64,000 nucleotides of DNA, taken from Paenibacillus sp. V4I7 (GTDB lineage: Bacteria > Bacillota > Bacilli > Paenibacillales > NBRC-103111). The stretch is taken from assembly GCF_030817275.1 (NCBI RefSeq), contig NZ_JAUSZD010000002.1:5642001-5706000 (forward strand), in the 5' to 3' direction. Position 1 is the stretch's first letter, and each line of letters begins with the position of its first letter. This document shows positions 17,783-26,675 of the stretch, piece by piece. The translations under genes and the position numbers were made by a program. Below the pieces are notes generated by a model. That model made no database searches. It had not been told where the DNA came from and saw only the letters and a program-made list of their open reading frames with translations.

Positions 17783-19126
17783 CTAGCGGTTTTTCTCCGT
17801 ATAAGCTTGCAAGCTCTTGAACGCATCTTCCGGTGATTTGCCTGCTAAGATAGATTGGATCGTGTTGTTATATTCGTCCCCAATCTTCGCACCCAGTCCC
17901 ACATCATAAAAGATGAACATCCCTTTCATTGTGGACATTTGATCTTTTAATTCTTTACTTAACGCTGGCACTTTAGCTGGATCTAAAGTAACTTTAGTAG
18001 CTGGAATGTCTCCTTGCTCTTCACCAACACGTTTTTGTGTTTTGTCCTCGGACCATACTTTCAGATATTTAACAGCTGCTTCTTTGTCTTTTGCCGTTGA
18101 ACTTATCACTAAGTTAAATGCAGGTTGACCCAACCAAGTGTCAATATCCCCTTTTCCATTCGGAAATGTTGGGAATTTAGCAATGCCCACGACATCCTTC
18201 ACCTTGGAATCGGTATTTACCAACGTATTGATTGCCCAACTGCCAGTAACCATCATGGCCGCTTGCCCATTTTGGAACATGCTCGTCATTGCACTGTTGT
18301 CGATACTAAGGAACCCTTCTGGGAACGCCTTCATTTTTGTTAATTCTTGCAATACACGCCCTGTTTCGATGTAAGAAGGATCAAGCCAAGTTCCTTTGCC
18401 CTCCATTAATGCATTAAATGGTGCGTCGCCGCCAATCCGATTGGCTACAAATTCACTAAATAAGGCACTAACCCAAGCATCTTTGGCACCCATGGCAATC
18501 GGTGTCACTTTATTTTTAACCAACACATCAATCACATGCTTTAACTCATCGTACGTCTTAGGTACCTCAAGGTTATACTTTTTGAAAATGTCTTTATTGT
18601 AGTACATAGTAGCTGCCGCGAAATTAACCGGAACACCATAAATTTTGTCATTGAATGTTAATAAATTAAACGCTCCAGAGATAAAGCGATCTTTCCACGC
18701 TGGATCTTTATCCAGATATTCATTAAGCGCCAGCACTTTTCCTGAATCCGCATACGTTTTTAATTTACCGGCAGCATGCAGAGTGAACACATCCGGCGCT
18801 TCATTTCCAGCGATTTGAGCATTTAATTTCGGATAAAAAGCTGTACTAGGAAGATGTGATACTTCAAAAGTCGCGTTCACATCTGTTCTTGCATTAAATT
18901 CTGCAAGCAGATCTTTCTGAATATTGATCCCCTTGTTTTCCGGCTCTAACCAATCAAATTCTTTCATTTTTATCTTATCTTTTGGCTTTGCAGCCGCTTC
19001 TGTTACTTTTGGAGCATCACTAGCTTTGGGTGCCTCACTTACTTTCTCGGTCCCGCAAGCAGACAATACTGCAGTGAGTGCAAAAATAGTAGTGATTGAT
19101 GCTGAAAGCCTTTTAACCTTTTTCAT
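17783..19126 (-). CDS. Sugar-binding lipoprotein of ABC importer
   Basis: A 447-residue extracellular solute-binding protein (family 1). The N-terminus 'MKKVKRLSASITTIFALTAV' runs to the lipobox 'LSAC' (Cys24), followed by an Ala/Lys/Pro-rich linker. The mature part has the usual 'GNEAPDVFTLHAAG', 'YGVPVNFAAATMYYNKDIF' and 'QNGQAAMMVTGSWAI' segments. It captures an oligosaccharide or glycoside outside the membrane and delivers it to the MalF/MalG pair. The ATG follows GGAGGG. The adjacent GH2 enzyme suggests a glucuronide or beta-glycoside, which is an inference. Confidence 0.92.
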   Translation of the reverse strand: MKKVKRLSASITTIFALTAVLSACGTEKVSEAPKASDAPKVTEAAAKPKDKIKMKEFDWLEPENKGINIQKDLLAEFNARTDVNATFEVSHLPSTAFYPKLNAQIAGNEAPDVFTLHAAGKLKTYADSGKVLALNEYLDKDPAWKDRFISGAFNLLTFNDKIYGVPVNFAAATMYYNKDIFKKYNLEVPKTYDELKHVIDVLVKNKVTPIAMGAKDAWVSALFSEFVANRIGGDAPFNALMEGKGTWLDPSYIETGRVLQELTKMKAFPEGFLSIDNSAMTSMFQNGQAAMMVTGSWAINTLVNTDSKVKDVVGIAKFPTFPNGKGDIDTWLGQPAFNLVISSTAKDKEAAVKYLKVWSEDKTQKRVGEEQGDIPATKVTLDPAKVPALSKELKDQMSTMKGMFIFYDVGLGAKIGDEYNNTIQSILAGKSPEDAFKSLQAYTEKNR

Positions 19127-19198
19127 TTAAACCCTCCTCTATCATGTTTTACAATCTAAGCTTAGATGAAATGGGTTCAAACGAGTATGCGGTATTGC

Positions 19199-20998
19199 CT
19201 ACTTCTTGGTTGAATCTGCCGACCTCTTCTCATCTTTTCGCGGTAAGGTTAACGTGATCACTGTGCCTTGCCCTATAAAGCTATCAATCTGCAAGCCGAA
19301 TCTCTTTCCGTAATGCAATTGAACCCGCTGATGGACATTAATCAATCCAATCCCCATACCTGAATCATCAACAGTCACTTGCAAATTTTCCCGAATCTGC
19401 GCTAGTCTTTCAGCCTCGATACCGTTTCCGTTATCACTTATGGAGATGATAAATAAGTCATCTTCAAAAAAACCGCGAATATCAATAAGCCCTTGGTCAA
19501 TCTTCATTTCCATACCATGAATAATCGCATTTTCCACCAACGGCTGCAGAATAAATCGCGGAACTAACAAGGGCAGCGCCATCGCATCTATGTCGATAGA
19601 AATGGTAATTTTATCTCCATATCGATAGTGCTGAATATAGACATACTTATTGACGTTGTCCAATTCCTTGTCGAGGGGAATGTACTCTTTTCCCTTGATT
19701 CCTTCCCGCATTAAATCACCCAACGCTTTGGATAATTTCCCTACTTCAGGAACGTTATTCATGCGCGCAAGCCAATTGATTGTTTCTAGTGTATTAAAGA
19801 GAAAATGAGGGTTAATTTGGAACATTAAGTATTTTAACTGCGACTGTTGTTTCAACAATTCCTCTTGATAAACGGTATTGATTAAATGATGAATACGATC
19901 AATCATCCGGTTAAAGTTTCGACTCATAACCCCTATCTCATTGCGGGAATTGTAATTAAATTGAATATCAAAGCGATCTTTCTCCACGTCTTTCATCATC
20001 GCGGAGAGCTGACGAATAGGTTTAGATATACTGTTCGACACAAAATAGGCGATTAATAAAGCAACGACAATACAGATAATGAAGATAACAAACATCCAAT
20101 TTTTCAATTCAATAGACGTTTGGGAGTATTTAGCATCCGGAATGACACTGACGATCTTCCAATCGGTATTCCCGATGGCATGATAAGTAATGATATAGTT
20201 AATCCCGTCCATCATCTCGCTAGTATGATCTTGTTCAGGTCCATGCAACACGCGATTTATATACGGGTAATCGGGGGTCGTATTGATCAAGGATTTATTC
20301 GAATGTGAAATGATTCTTCCATTCTGATTGATAATATACATTTCGCCTTCATTGTTTAATTTCGTTTGCGCAAAAACCGAATATAAAGCGTCTTCTTTAA
20401 GATGAAGTTCAAAATAACCGATTTTCTTCAGGTTTCCTACATCAAACATAGAACTTCTAGCTGTAATCGTTAGCTGCTTGGGGTTCGTATTCATCCAAAC
20501 TAAATTGCCCTCATTCTCTTTCAGTACATCCCAATCGTGTATGTCCAAATCATTGGATTTCAAGACATTTCCGGATGGAAAGACATCTTTATTTAAAGCG
20601 TAAAGGCTGATGTCCTGTATGTCTTCGCTATCAATGATGGCACCATCCAACAAGAGCTTAATTTTGTTGATTTCGTCTAAATATTCCAACTGACTCTGAA
20701 AGCCTAGATTGGCTTTTTTAAGAGCATCCCTTATTTCTTTATTCGTAAAAAGGGAATAATACACCCGCTTGACTTCCTTCATCTTGAATTCAATATTTTT
20801 GCTTACTTCGGTTAACAAATCAGTGGTGTAAGCGTTTGTTTTTTCCTGTATGAGCGATCGAGATTTTTGATAAGTTAACGTGCCGATCACAGCTAATGGA
20901 ATAAGGTTCAAAATAAGGAAGGACACTAGTAATTTTTTTTGAATCTTCATGTCTAGTATCCATTGCCGCAACCTGCTTGCTGGCTGGTTACGCATCAT
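19199..20998 (-). CDS. YesM-like sensor histidine kinase
   Basis: A 599-residue membrane kinase. TM1 at about 19-38, an extracellular Cache-like sensor to about 295, TM2 at about 297-318, HAMP at about 320-375, then the His_kinase domain with the acceptor His in 'FQINPHFLFNTLE' and the ATP-binding 'VENAIIHGM' and 'DNGNGI' motifs. Its start overlaps the end of the upstream YesN-type gene, with AGGTGG inside that gene, so the two are translationally coupled. It probably senses an extracellular sugar or its binding protein and drives the adjacent importer. Confidence 0.92.
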   Translation of the reverse strand: MMRNQPASRLRQWILDMKIQKKLLVSFLILNLIPLAVIGTLTYQKSRSLIQEKTNAYTTDLLTEVSKNIEFKMKEVKRVYYSLFTNKEIRDALKKANLGFQSQLEYLDEINKIKLLLDGAIIDSEDIQDISLYALNKDVFPSGNVLKSNDLDIHDWDVLKENEGNLVWMNTNPKQLTITARSSMFDVGNLKKIGYFELHLKEDALYSVFAQTKLNNEGEMYIINQNGRIISHSNKSLINTTPDYPYINRVLHGPEQDHTSEMMDGINYIITYHAIGNTDWKIVSVIPDAKYSQTSIELKNWMFVIFIICIVVALLIAYFVSNSISKPIRQLSAMMKDVEKDRFDIQFNYNSRNEIGVMSRNFNRMIDRIHHLINTVYQEELLKQQSQLKYLMFQINPHFLFNTLETINWLARMNNVPEVGKLSKALGDLMREGIKGKEYIPLDKELDNVNKYVYIQHYRYGDKITISIDIDAMALPLLVPRFILQPLVENAIIHGMEMKIDQGLIDIRGFFEDDLFIISISDNGNGIEAERLAQIRENLQVTVDDSGMGIGLINVHQRVQLHYGKRFGLQIDSFIGQGTVITLTLPRKDEKRSADSTKK

Positions 20999-21821
20999 TT
21001 AAGTGTCCACCTCGTTCATCATGCCTAACAAATAATTGCTTACGAAAATCGTTTGGCGTTTGCCCATAATGTTTTTTAAACATTTGTCCAAAATACCTGG
21101 AATCTCGAATTCCCACCCGACTGGCTATTTCAAATACTTTAACCTGGGGGTCTGCTAGCATATCCACAGCTTTTTGCATACGAATTCGGGTGAGTGTATC
21201 CGAGAAGTTTTCTCCCGTTTCCTTCTTAAATAAGCGGCTCAAATAATCTGGATGATAATGAAGCATGTCCGCAACTTTGGCAATGGTCATTTCCTGCATG
21301 TAATTTAATTCTATATATTCAATGATTTGAGCAATCACTTCATTTAATTTTGATATATCACTATCCGGTACCAACATGCCTTGCAGGGTAAACGAATATT
21401 CCTTCAGCTGATGCCGCAGACCAAGCTCTAACGCATTTCGCTGACGGTCTTCTTGAATCACTTGTTTAGCTTTTCTGCAAGCCAACATGATTTCATCTGG
21501 ATCGGTAGGTTTTAATACAAAACCGACTGCCCCCAATTTTATTGCTGACATTGCGTAATCCAACTGGTGGTACGCCGTAATAAACACCCATTTGATGGAT
21601 GGATTCTCTACTTGTATCAGCTCCATTAATGCTAGTCCGTCTATACCAGGCATCTTAATATCAGTCAATACTAGATCTGGATGAACAGCTCGAATCAGCT
21701 CAAGTGCCTCCAATCCATTAGCCCCTAACCCTACTAAATCAAAGCCTTCTTCTTCCCAATCTAAAGACTGCAAGCCCATTCGAGTGATCGGCTCATCATC
21801 AGCAATAATCATCCTAATCAC
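20988..21821 (-). CDS. YesN-like response regulator with AraC output
   Basis: A 277-residue regulator: receiver domain with acidic pocket 'IIADDEPITR' and phospho-Asp in 'LVLTDIKMPGIDG', then an AraC-type double HTH ('MTIAKVADMLHYHPDYLSRLFKK' in two parts, 'KVFEIASRVGIRDSRYFGQMF'). I choose GTG 21821, which follows GGAGG by 7 nt. First gene of the five-gene sugar unit. It likely activates the importer downstream when phosphorylated by the YesM partner. Confidence 0.92.
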   Translation of the reverse strand: MIRMIIADDEPITRMGLQSLDWEEEGFDLVGLGANGLEALELIRAVHPDLVLTDIKMPGIDGLALMELIQVENPSIKWVFITAYHQLDYAMSAIKLGAVGFVLKPTDPDEIMLACRKAKQVIQEDRQRNALELGLRHQLKEYSFTLQGMLVPDSDISKLNEVIAQIIEYIELNYMQEMTIAKVADMLHYHPDYLSRLFKKETGENFSDTLTRIRMQKAVDMLADPQVKVFEIASRVGIRDSRYFGQMFKKHYGQTPNDFRKQLFVRHDERGGHLNDA

Positions 21822-21920
21822 GTATAATCCTCCCACCTGAAGTAAGTGAGTTCATTATCATTGTTTTTGTTTAATAGATCAATGAATATTTGCCACCAAG
21901 TTTAATTTATAATAACTATG

Positions 21921-21958
21921 CCAAAAACGCCCTCATCCATTTGGACGAGAAGCGCTTC
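21921..21958 (-). terminator. terminator of the cyanate operon
   Basis: On the minus strand CTCGTCC-aaat-GGATGAG is followed by GGCGTTTTT. It lies about 40 nt past the cyanase stop. A second palindrome (AGAAGCGCTTCT) sits just before it. Confidence 0.7.
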
Positions 21959-21994
21959 TACTCGGTGTGCCATGAGACACATAATCGTTATGCT

Positions 21995-22438
21995 TTAAAA
22001 CTTCTTATACGGCAGAAACTTGCCGTTTAATGTGACGATTACACGATCGCCATTCGGATCTTCTCTCTTGTCAATATGCATCTCATAGTCAATGGCGCTC
22101 ATAATACCATCCCCGAACTTCTCGTTCAGAATTTCTTTGAAAGCAGGACCATACACCATGATAATCTCATATAATCTATATAACGCTGGCTCCGAAGGGG
22201 GCATCTGTATGGCGTTCCCGCGAAACGGAGGTGTCGTCAACGAAGCAGTAACTTCCGGACTCAACGCCAAGATTTCACCGACTTTGGCTGCTTGCTCAGG
22301 TGCCATCGTCGCTTGACCCAATAAAGCAGTCGCAACCCAAACCTCAGCTGCCCCGACTCGCTCAGCAATTTCCTGCCAAGATAGCTTCTTCTCGGCTTTA
22401 GCCTGCAAAATAATCATTGTGCTGTTTGTTCTGTCCAT
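21995..22438 (-). CDS. cynS: Cyanate hydratase (cyanase)
   Basis: A 147-residue cyanase, which converts cyanate and bicarbonate to ammonia and CO2. The N-terminal helical domain is followed by the catalytic domain with Arg and Glu in 'YRLYEI' and Ser in 'GDGIMSAIDYEMHID'; their spacing (R, R+3, R+26) equals that of Arg96, Glu99 and Ser122 of the E. coli enzyme. The start ATG 22438 lies 10 nt after GGAGG; the GTG 6 nt upstream is too close to it. It is the last gene of an operon with an NrtA/CynA-type importer and tatA-tatC, so cytosolic detoxification and nitrogen release from imported cyanate is the natural role. Confidence 0.96.
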   Translation of the reverse strand: MDRTNSTMIILQAKAEKKLSWQEIAERVGAAEVWVATALLGQATMAPEQAAKVGEILALSPEVTASLTTPPFRGNAIQMPPSEPALYRLYEIIMVYGPAFKEILNEKFGDGIMSAIDYEMHIDKREDPNGDRVIVTLNGKFLPYKKF

Positions 22439-22471
22439 CTTCACACAACCTCCGATATAAACAGATAAGGG

Positions 22472-23206
22472 TTATACCAACTGCTTTTGGGTTAGTCCCG
22501 TTTTGACTTGTTTACGAATTACCCCTACAGATAACAGGATGCTGATTTCATACAGTAATAACATCGGTAAAATAACGAGAACATCGGACAATAAATCGGG
22601 AGGTGACAAAACAACCGACATTACGATGAGTATGAAGTAGGCATATTTCCGTGATTTTCTTAGCAGTTGTGGTTTGAGTAACCCAAGGTATGTCAAAAAC
22701 ATGACAACCGCTGGAAGTTCAAATAATACAGCGATGGGAACCGTTAATCGAAACATGAATGTAAAATATCCGCTCACTGTATACATCGTTTGAAACTGAT
22801 TTTCCGCCAACCCCATCAAAAAATTCATGACCATTGGAAAGAGGATGAAGAAACTAAAACTTAAGCCCGTAATAAACAAAAAAAACAAACCAGGAATAAA
22901 CGCGAGCGTGGCTTTTTTTGCATTCTCAGGCATCGCCGGAACCATGAATTTCCATACTTGGTATGTGATTAAAGGGATCGTCAAACACAGTGCAGAAGTG
23001 GCAGCTATTGCGAAATACACCCAAACCACATCACCTGGACTGAGAATCGTTAATTTTCCATTGACACCCTTTATGAGAAATTGATAAATATCCCCCACGA
23101 ATAAAAAAGAAAAGAGGAAAAACACAAGAAAGCCAACTCCGCTAACGATGATACGTATACGAAGCTCTTCCATGTGATCAACCAATGACATTGTTTTATC
23201 CATCAT
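22472..23206 (-). CDS. tatC: Twin-arginine translocase subunit TatC
   Basis: A 244-residue six-TM protein and the receptor of the Tat pathway, which exports folded proteins. Conserved marks are 'MSLVDHMEELRIRI' at the N-terminus, 'FAIAATSALCLTIPLITYQVWKF' in two parts, 'FIPGLFFLFITGLSFSFF' and 'FRLTVPIAVLFELPAVVMFL'. It lies between tatA and cynS in the cyanate-type operon, an unusual place for translocase genes. It may serve the whole cell or mainly the operon's own cargo. Confidence 0.95.
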   Translation of the reverse strand: MMDKTMSLVDHMEELRIRIIVSGVGFLVFFLFSFLFVGDIYQFLIKGVNGKLTILSPGDVVWVYFAIAATSALCLTIPLITYQVWKFMVPAMPENAKKATLAFIPGLFFLFITGLSFSFFILFPMVMNFLMGLAENQFQTMYTVSGYFTFMFRLTVPIAVLFELPAVVMFLTYLGLLKPQLLRKSRKYAYFILIVMSVVLSPPDLLSDVLVILPMLLLYEISILLSVGVIRKQVKTGLTQKQLV

Positions 23207-23314
23207 CTGTCGCCCCCATCTCTTTTCCAGTCATGCTAGCTTTAAACGTTACCATTAAAAAAATGAAGGGACTTATGATTCCGTCCCCACATTTTTCATG
23301 TTTTAAGTCATTTT

Positions 23315-23512
23315 TCATACTTTGTGATCAGATGTTTTCCCTTCTATTTCCTTTTCATCAAGACTCTGAAAGACCTCACGGGAACCTTTTTTAAATTCCG
23401 ACAACGTCCTTCCGAAAGCACTGCCAATCTCAGGCAGCTTGCGTGGCCCAAAAATGACAAGAGCAATAATGAGAATTAATATCAGACCGGGAACCCCTAT
23501 ATTACTTATCAT
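23315..23512 (-). CDS. tatA: Twin-arginine translocase subunit TatA
   Basis: A 65-residue TatA/E protein: a single N-terminal TM ('[18 protein letters not shown]'), the '[20 protein letters not shown]' hinge and amphipathic helix, and a charged tail. It oligomerises as the Tat pore with TatC. It follows the ATPase gene of the importer by about 45 bp and precedes tatC by about 110 bp, consistent with one transcript. Confidence 0.95.
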   Translation of the reverse strand: MISNIGVPGLILILIIALVIFGPRKLPEIGSAFGRTLSEFKKGSREVFQSLDEKEIEGKTSDHKV

Positions 23513-23557
23513 TTTGTCACCCCTCCATGTATAATGTCATCTAGACTTACTGGTGTC

Positions 23558-24379
23558 TTACCTCATTTCAACGGCCGATTTGCCGTGAAGATACTCCAGC
23601 AATTCATCTTTCAGGTCGTTATAAACGGACTGATGAATCACTTCGCGCCGTACACGGGGACGTTTGATCGGAACGGTGATGACCGTCTCCACGGTTGCGG
23701 ACGGGCCATTAGTCATCACTACGATCCGGTCGGATAAAAGAATCGCTTCATCAATATCGTGGGTCACCATGATAACGGTATCTGTACCGCCCTTAGAACT
23801 GTCATCGCCATTACCGTCTTCCGTGGGCTTCCACAGGCTGACAAGCTCATCTTGAAGACTGGCCCGCGTGAGTGCGTCCAACGCGCCGAAGGGTTCATCA
23901 AGAAGAAGCACCTGGGGGCCAACCGCGAATGCGCGTGCAATGGCTGCGCGCTGCTTCATACCGCCGGAGATCTCATCTGGCCGCTTATGCCGGTGCTTCC
24001 ACAATCCGACCACACTGAGATAATGCTCGACAATAGCGTTCTTTTCAACCCGTGAACGATCGGGAAAAACGGCGTCTACAACCTCGTAAACATTCCCCCA
24101 TACCGTGAGCCACGGCAAGAGAGAGTAGTTCTGAAAGACGACGCCTCTGTCGGGACCGGGACCGGTAACAGGCGACCCGCCCAGGAGTACCTTACCGGTC
24201 GTTTGTTTCTCCAGTCCGGCGACGATATTGAGAATCGTCGATTTACCGCACCCCGAGTGTCCGATCAAGGAAACGAACTCTCCTCTTTCGATGTTCAAGT
24301 TGATATTTTGGAGGACTTGGAAATCGCCCTTCTTTGTTGGATATACCTTGCTGATGTTCTCTAAGCTCAGATAGGACAT
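23558..24379 (-). CDS. ABC importer ATPase, nitrate/cyanate type
   Basis: A 273-residue ATPase of the NitT/TauT (NrtD/CynD/SsuB) group. Walker A is 'GHSGCGKST', the Q-loop region 'FQNYSLLPWLTVWGNV', signature 'ISGGMKQR', Walker B 'LLLDEPFGALD' and the switch His in 'VTHDIDEA'. The start at 24379 is preferred: GGGGGGTGACGGA precedes the ATG, and longer starts run into the permease gene. It energises uptake through the permease encoded just upstream. GC content here is visibly higher than in neighbouring loci. Confidence 0.92.
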   Translation of the reverse strand: MSYLSLENISKVYPTKKGDFQVLQNINLNIERGEFVSLIGHSGCGKSTILNIVAGLEKQTTGKVLLGGSPVTGPGPDRGVVFQNYSLLPWLTVWGNVYEVVDAVFPDRSRVEKNAIVEHYLSVVGLWKHRHKRPDEISGGMKQRAAIARAFAVGPQVLLLDEPFGALDALTRASLQDELVSLWKPTEDGNGDDSSKGGTDTVIMVTHDIDEAILLSDRIVVMTNGPSATVETVITVPIKRPRVRREVIHQSVYNDLKDELLEYLHGKSAVEMR

Positions 24380-24383
24380 TCCG

Positions 24384-25238
24384 TCACCCCCCATAGTTGA
24401 ATCGTTTTTCGATATAATGAAAGCCTCGATCCAAAACAAGACCGACTAGGCCGATGAGCACGATAGCGGAGATGACCCGTTCCAGACTGAGCGCATTCCA
24501 GCTATCCCAGACGAAGAACCCGATACCAGTTCCGCCTGAAAGCATTTCTGCTGCGACGATCACCATCCAGGCGATTCCAAGACTCAGCCGCAGACCGGTA
24601 AGGATATACGGCAAAGAGAAGGGAATAAGCACCTTTGTCAGGTACTTCCATCTCGAAAAGCGGAAGACCGCAGCTACGTTTCGGTGGTCCTTAGGAACCG
24701 ACGCGACGCCGAGGGCAGTGTTCACGACCGTCGGCCACAGCGACGTGATGAAGATAATAAAGATCGTGGCCGGACCAACCGAATGAAATACGGCCAGCCC
24801 AATGGGGAACCAGGCCAACGGGGACACTGGTCTGAGCACTTGGACAATCGGGCCTAAGAGATTTCTAAAGAATGGCGTCGCACCCATGACGATCCCTAGC
24901 GGCACCGCAACTAGCGCGCCCAATAGGAATCCGGTGAACACCCGCATCAGCGAGGCGACAAACTGCAGCCCAATCCCCTTATCGTTAGGTCCGTAGTTAT
25001 AAAACGGGTTGGCGACAAGCTCCCAGAAAGTGGCTAGCGTACTCATGGGACCAGGAAGTGCTTTACCTGAGAAGCGGCTCGTCACCTCCCACAACAGAAT
25101 GAGGAGCGCCATGCTCCCGATCAAGTAACCTGTCTTGTGCAGCCCGTTCGTCAGGCCGTTCTTCCAGTGGGGGGGGAAAGCGAGACGTTTCGCTGATAAC
25201 ACCGTATGCGTGACACTTTGTTCCATTTGCTTACTCAT
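24384..25238 (-). CDS. ABC importer permease, NrtB/CynB type
   Basis: A 284-residue membrane permease of the NitT/TauT class with about six helices and the EAA loop 'VASVPKDHRNVAAVFRFSRW' followed by 'KVLIPFSLPYILTGLRLSLG'. ATG 25238 lies 9 nt after GGAGG, which overlaps the end of the binding-protein gene. It ends 4 nt before the ATPase start. It forms the channel for nitrate, cyanate or a similar small anion. Confidence 0.92.
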   Translation of the reverse strand: MSKQMEQSVTHTVLSAKRLAFPPHWKNGLTNGLHKTGYLIGSMALLILLWEVTSRFSGKALPGPMSTLATFWELVANPFYNYGPNDKGIGLQFVASLMRVFTGFLLGALVAVPLGIVMGATPFFRNLLGPIVQVLRPVSPLAWFPIGLAVFHSVGPATIFIIFITSLWPTVVNTALGVASVPKDHRNVAAVFRFSRWKYLTKVLIPFSLPYILTGLRLSLGIAWMVIVAAEMLSGGTGIGFFVWDSWNALSLERVISAIVLIGLVGLVLDRGFHYIEKRFNYGG

Positions 25239-25243
25239 CGCGA

Positions 25244-26518
25244 TCAACCTCCGTATTGTTTTAACGAACCAGCCGGATCTTTCGGGTCAAATGTAGCGCC
25301 ATCCAATTTAAGCTGGAACGGCTTCATGTCGTCGTCGGGAATGGCTATCTTCATTTCGCCCGCGACCTCGCGGTACAGGTCTTTCATGATCAGCTTGTCG
25401 GCAATCTCCTCGTATTTCGGGTGTTCGTTCAAGTATTTGAACCGGACGTACTGGCTCATAAAGAACATGGCATGAGCTTTGCGCGGAAAGTTCACACTAC
25501 CGTCCTTGTGAAAAAGCATGTAGTCGTCCTTGTAGACGTGTTCGCCCAGGTCAGCGCCAAGATCGTATTTACCGAGCAAGCGATTCTCGATCGTTTCGGC
25601 TGGGGCGTTAACGTAGGCCTGATGGCCGATCACCTTGGCAGCCTCTTTGCGGTTATCCAAATTATCGAGCCACTTCGACGCTTCGAGGATGGCCTTCATG
25701 ACGGCCTTCACCTCATCGGTGCGGCCACTCCAAGCCTTGTTGAGGACGAGAGCCTTCTCGGGGTGATCCTTCCAGATGTCCTGGGTGGAAATATGAGTGA
25801 ATCCTATTTTCTGCGCGACAGCCACTCCACCCCAAGGTTCACCCACGCAGTACCCATCCATATTGCCCACTTTCATGTTGGCAACCATCTGCGGCGGCGG
25901 GATCGTGATGATCTTTACCTTGGTCTGGTTTATTCCAGCCGCCCCCAACCAGTAGCGAAGCCACAGGTCATGCGTTCCCCCGGGGAAGGTCATGGCAAAA
26001 GTCGTCTCGCGCTCTGCCATTTTCTTTTCGATAATACGCTTGGCCGCCTTCAGGTCTCGAAAGCCGGCATCTTTGAACTCGTTGGAAAGTGTAATCGCCT
26101 GTCCGTTCGTGTTGAGCATCATCGCGATCGGCAACTCGCTGCCGGCCGTACCGCCGACCCCAGTGTAGACGGAGAACGGCATACCGAAGAGACAGTGAGA
26201 CGCATTCAGATCTCCGGAGAGCAATTTATCACGTACCGCAGCCCATGAAGCTTCCTTGGTAACTTCCACGTCCACGCCGTATTTCTTAAAGAGGCCGAGT
26301 TCTTTAGCCATGACGACCGAAGCACAATCCGTCAGCGGAATGAAACCAATCTTGATCTTATTTCCCAGCATTGGGGTTGCGCTGTTTGAAACAGTCTTTA
26401 TCTGTTCAGTCTTATTTACTCCGCATGCGGCAAGCAGGGCGCTAGGTACCAGCAATGCGGCTCCAGCCATACCCGTCTTTTTCAAGAAATCTAGTCTCGT
26501 CATCTTATTCTCGCTCAT
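25244..26518 (-). CDS. NrtA/CynA-type substrate-binding lipoprotein
   Basis: A 424-residue binding protein of the NrtA/CmpA/CynA family (nitrate, bicarbonate or cyanate). Family signatures are 'KIGFIPLTDCASVVMAKELG', 'KEASWAAVRDKLLSGDL', 'LNTNGQAITLS', 'TFPGGTHDLWLRYWL' and 'GYCVGEPWGG'. The N-terminus has 'TRLDFLKKTG' then a hydrophobic stretch and lipobox 'LLAAC'. That leader resembles a Tat signal (S/T-R-R-x-F-L-K) with Leu in place of the second Arg. The ATG follows GGGAGAG. Cyanase in the same operon favours cyanate as the ligand; nitrate cannot be excluded from sequence alone. Confidence 0.92.
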   Translation of the reverse strand: MSENKMTRLDFLKKTGMAGAALLVPSALLAACGVNKTEQIKTVSNSATPMLGNKIKIGFIPLTDCASVVMAKELGLFKKYGVDVEVTKEASWAAVRDKLLSGDLNASHCLFGMPFSVYTGVGGTAGSELPIAMMLNTNGQAITLSNEFKDAGFRDLKAAKRIIEKKMAERETTFAMTFPGGTHDLWLRYWLGAAGINQTKVKIITIPPPQMVANMKVGNMDGYCVGEPWGGVAVAQKIGFTHISTQDIWKDHPEKALVLNKAWSGRTDEVKAVMKAILEASKWLDNLDNRKEAAKVIGHQAYVNAPAETIENRLLGKYDLGADLGEHVYKDDYMLFHKDGSVNFPRKAHAMFFMSQYVRFKYLNEHPKYEEIADKLIMKDLYREVAGEMKIAIPDDDMKPFQLKLDGATFDPKDPAGSLKQYGG

Positions 26519-26597
26519 CGGATCTCTCCCTCATCATCGTCAAGTGAAACAATTTGATTTCTTCGTTTATAAACTTAAATAAAATTGCAAGCTTCAT
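26505..26597 (-). CDS. Candidate leader peptide (uORF, 30 aa)
   Basis: An ATG at 26597 preceded by AGGAAGGGAACAA opens a 30-codon frame, 'MKLAILFKFINEEIKLFHLT' and 'MMRERSDERE', that runs past the start of the NrtA-type gene and stops 14 nt inside it. Ribosomes finishing it could reinitiate at the overlapping start, so it may couple or tune translation. It has no recognised domain. The good Shine-Dalgarno and overlap are direct observations; a regulatory role is inference, and it may be chance. Confidence 0.4.
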   Translation of the reverse strand: MKLAILFKFINEEIKLFHLTMMRERSDERE

Positions 26598-26675
26598 TTG
26601 TTCCCTTCCTGTGAAATCCCCTTTCCTATCGACCGAAAAATCTCTCTCTAAGCGCTCTTATCCGCCCCCCTAGAT

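Noticed and set aside
25421-26248. Long plus-strand frame antisense to the binding-protein gene
   Set aside because: No ribosome site and no family resemblance; it lies wholly inside a well-supported gene of high GC, where opposite frames stay open by chance.
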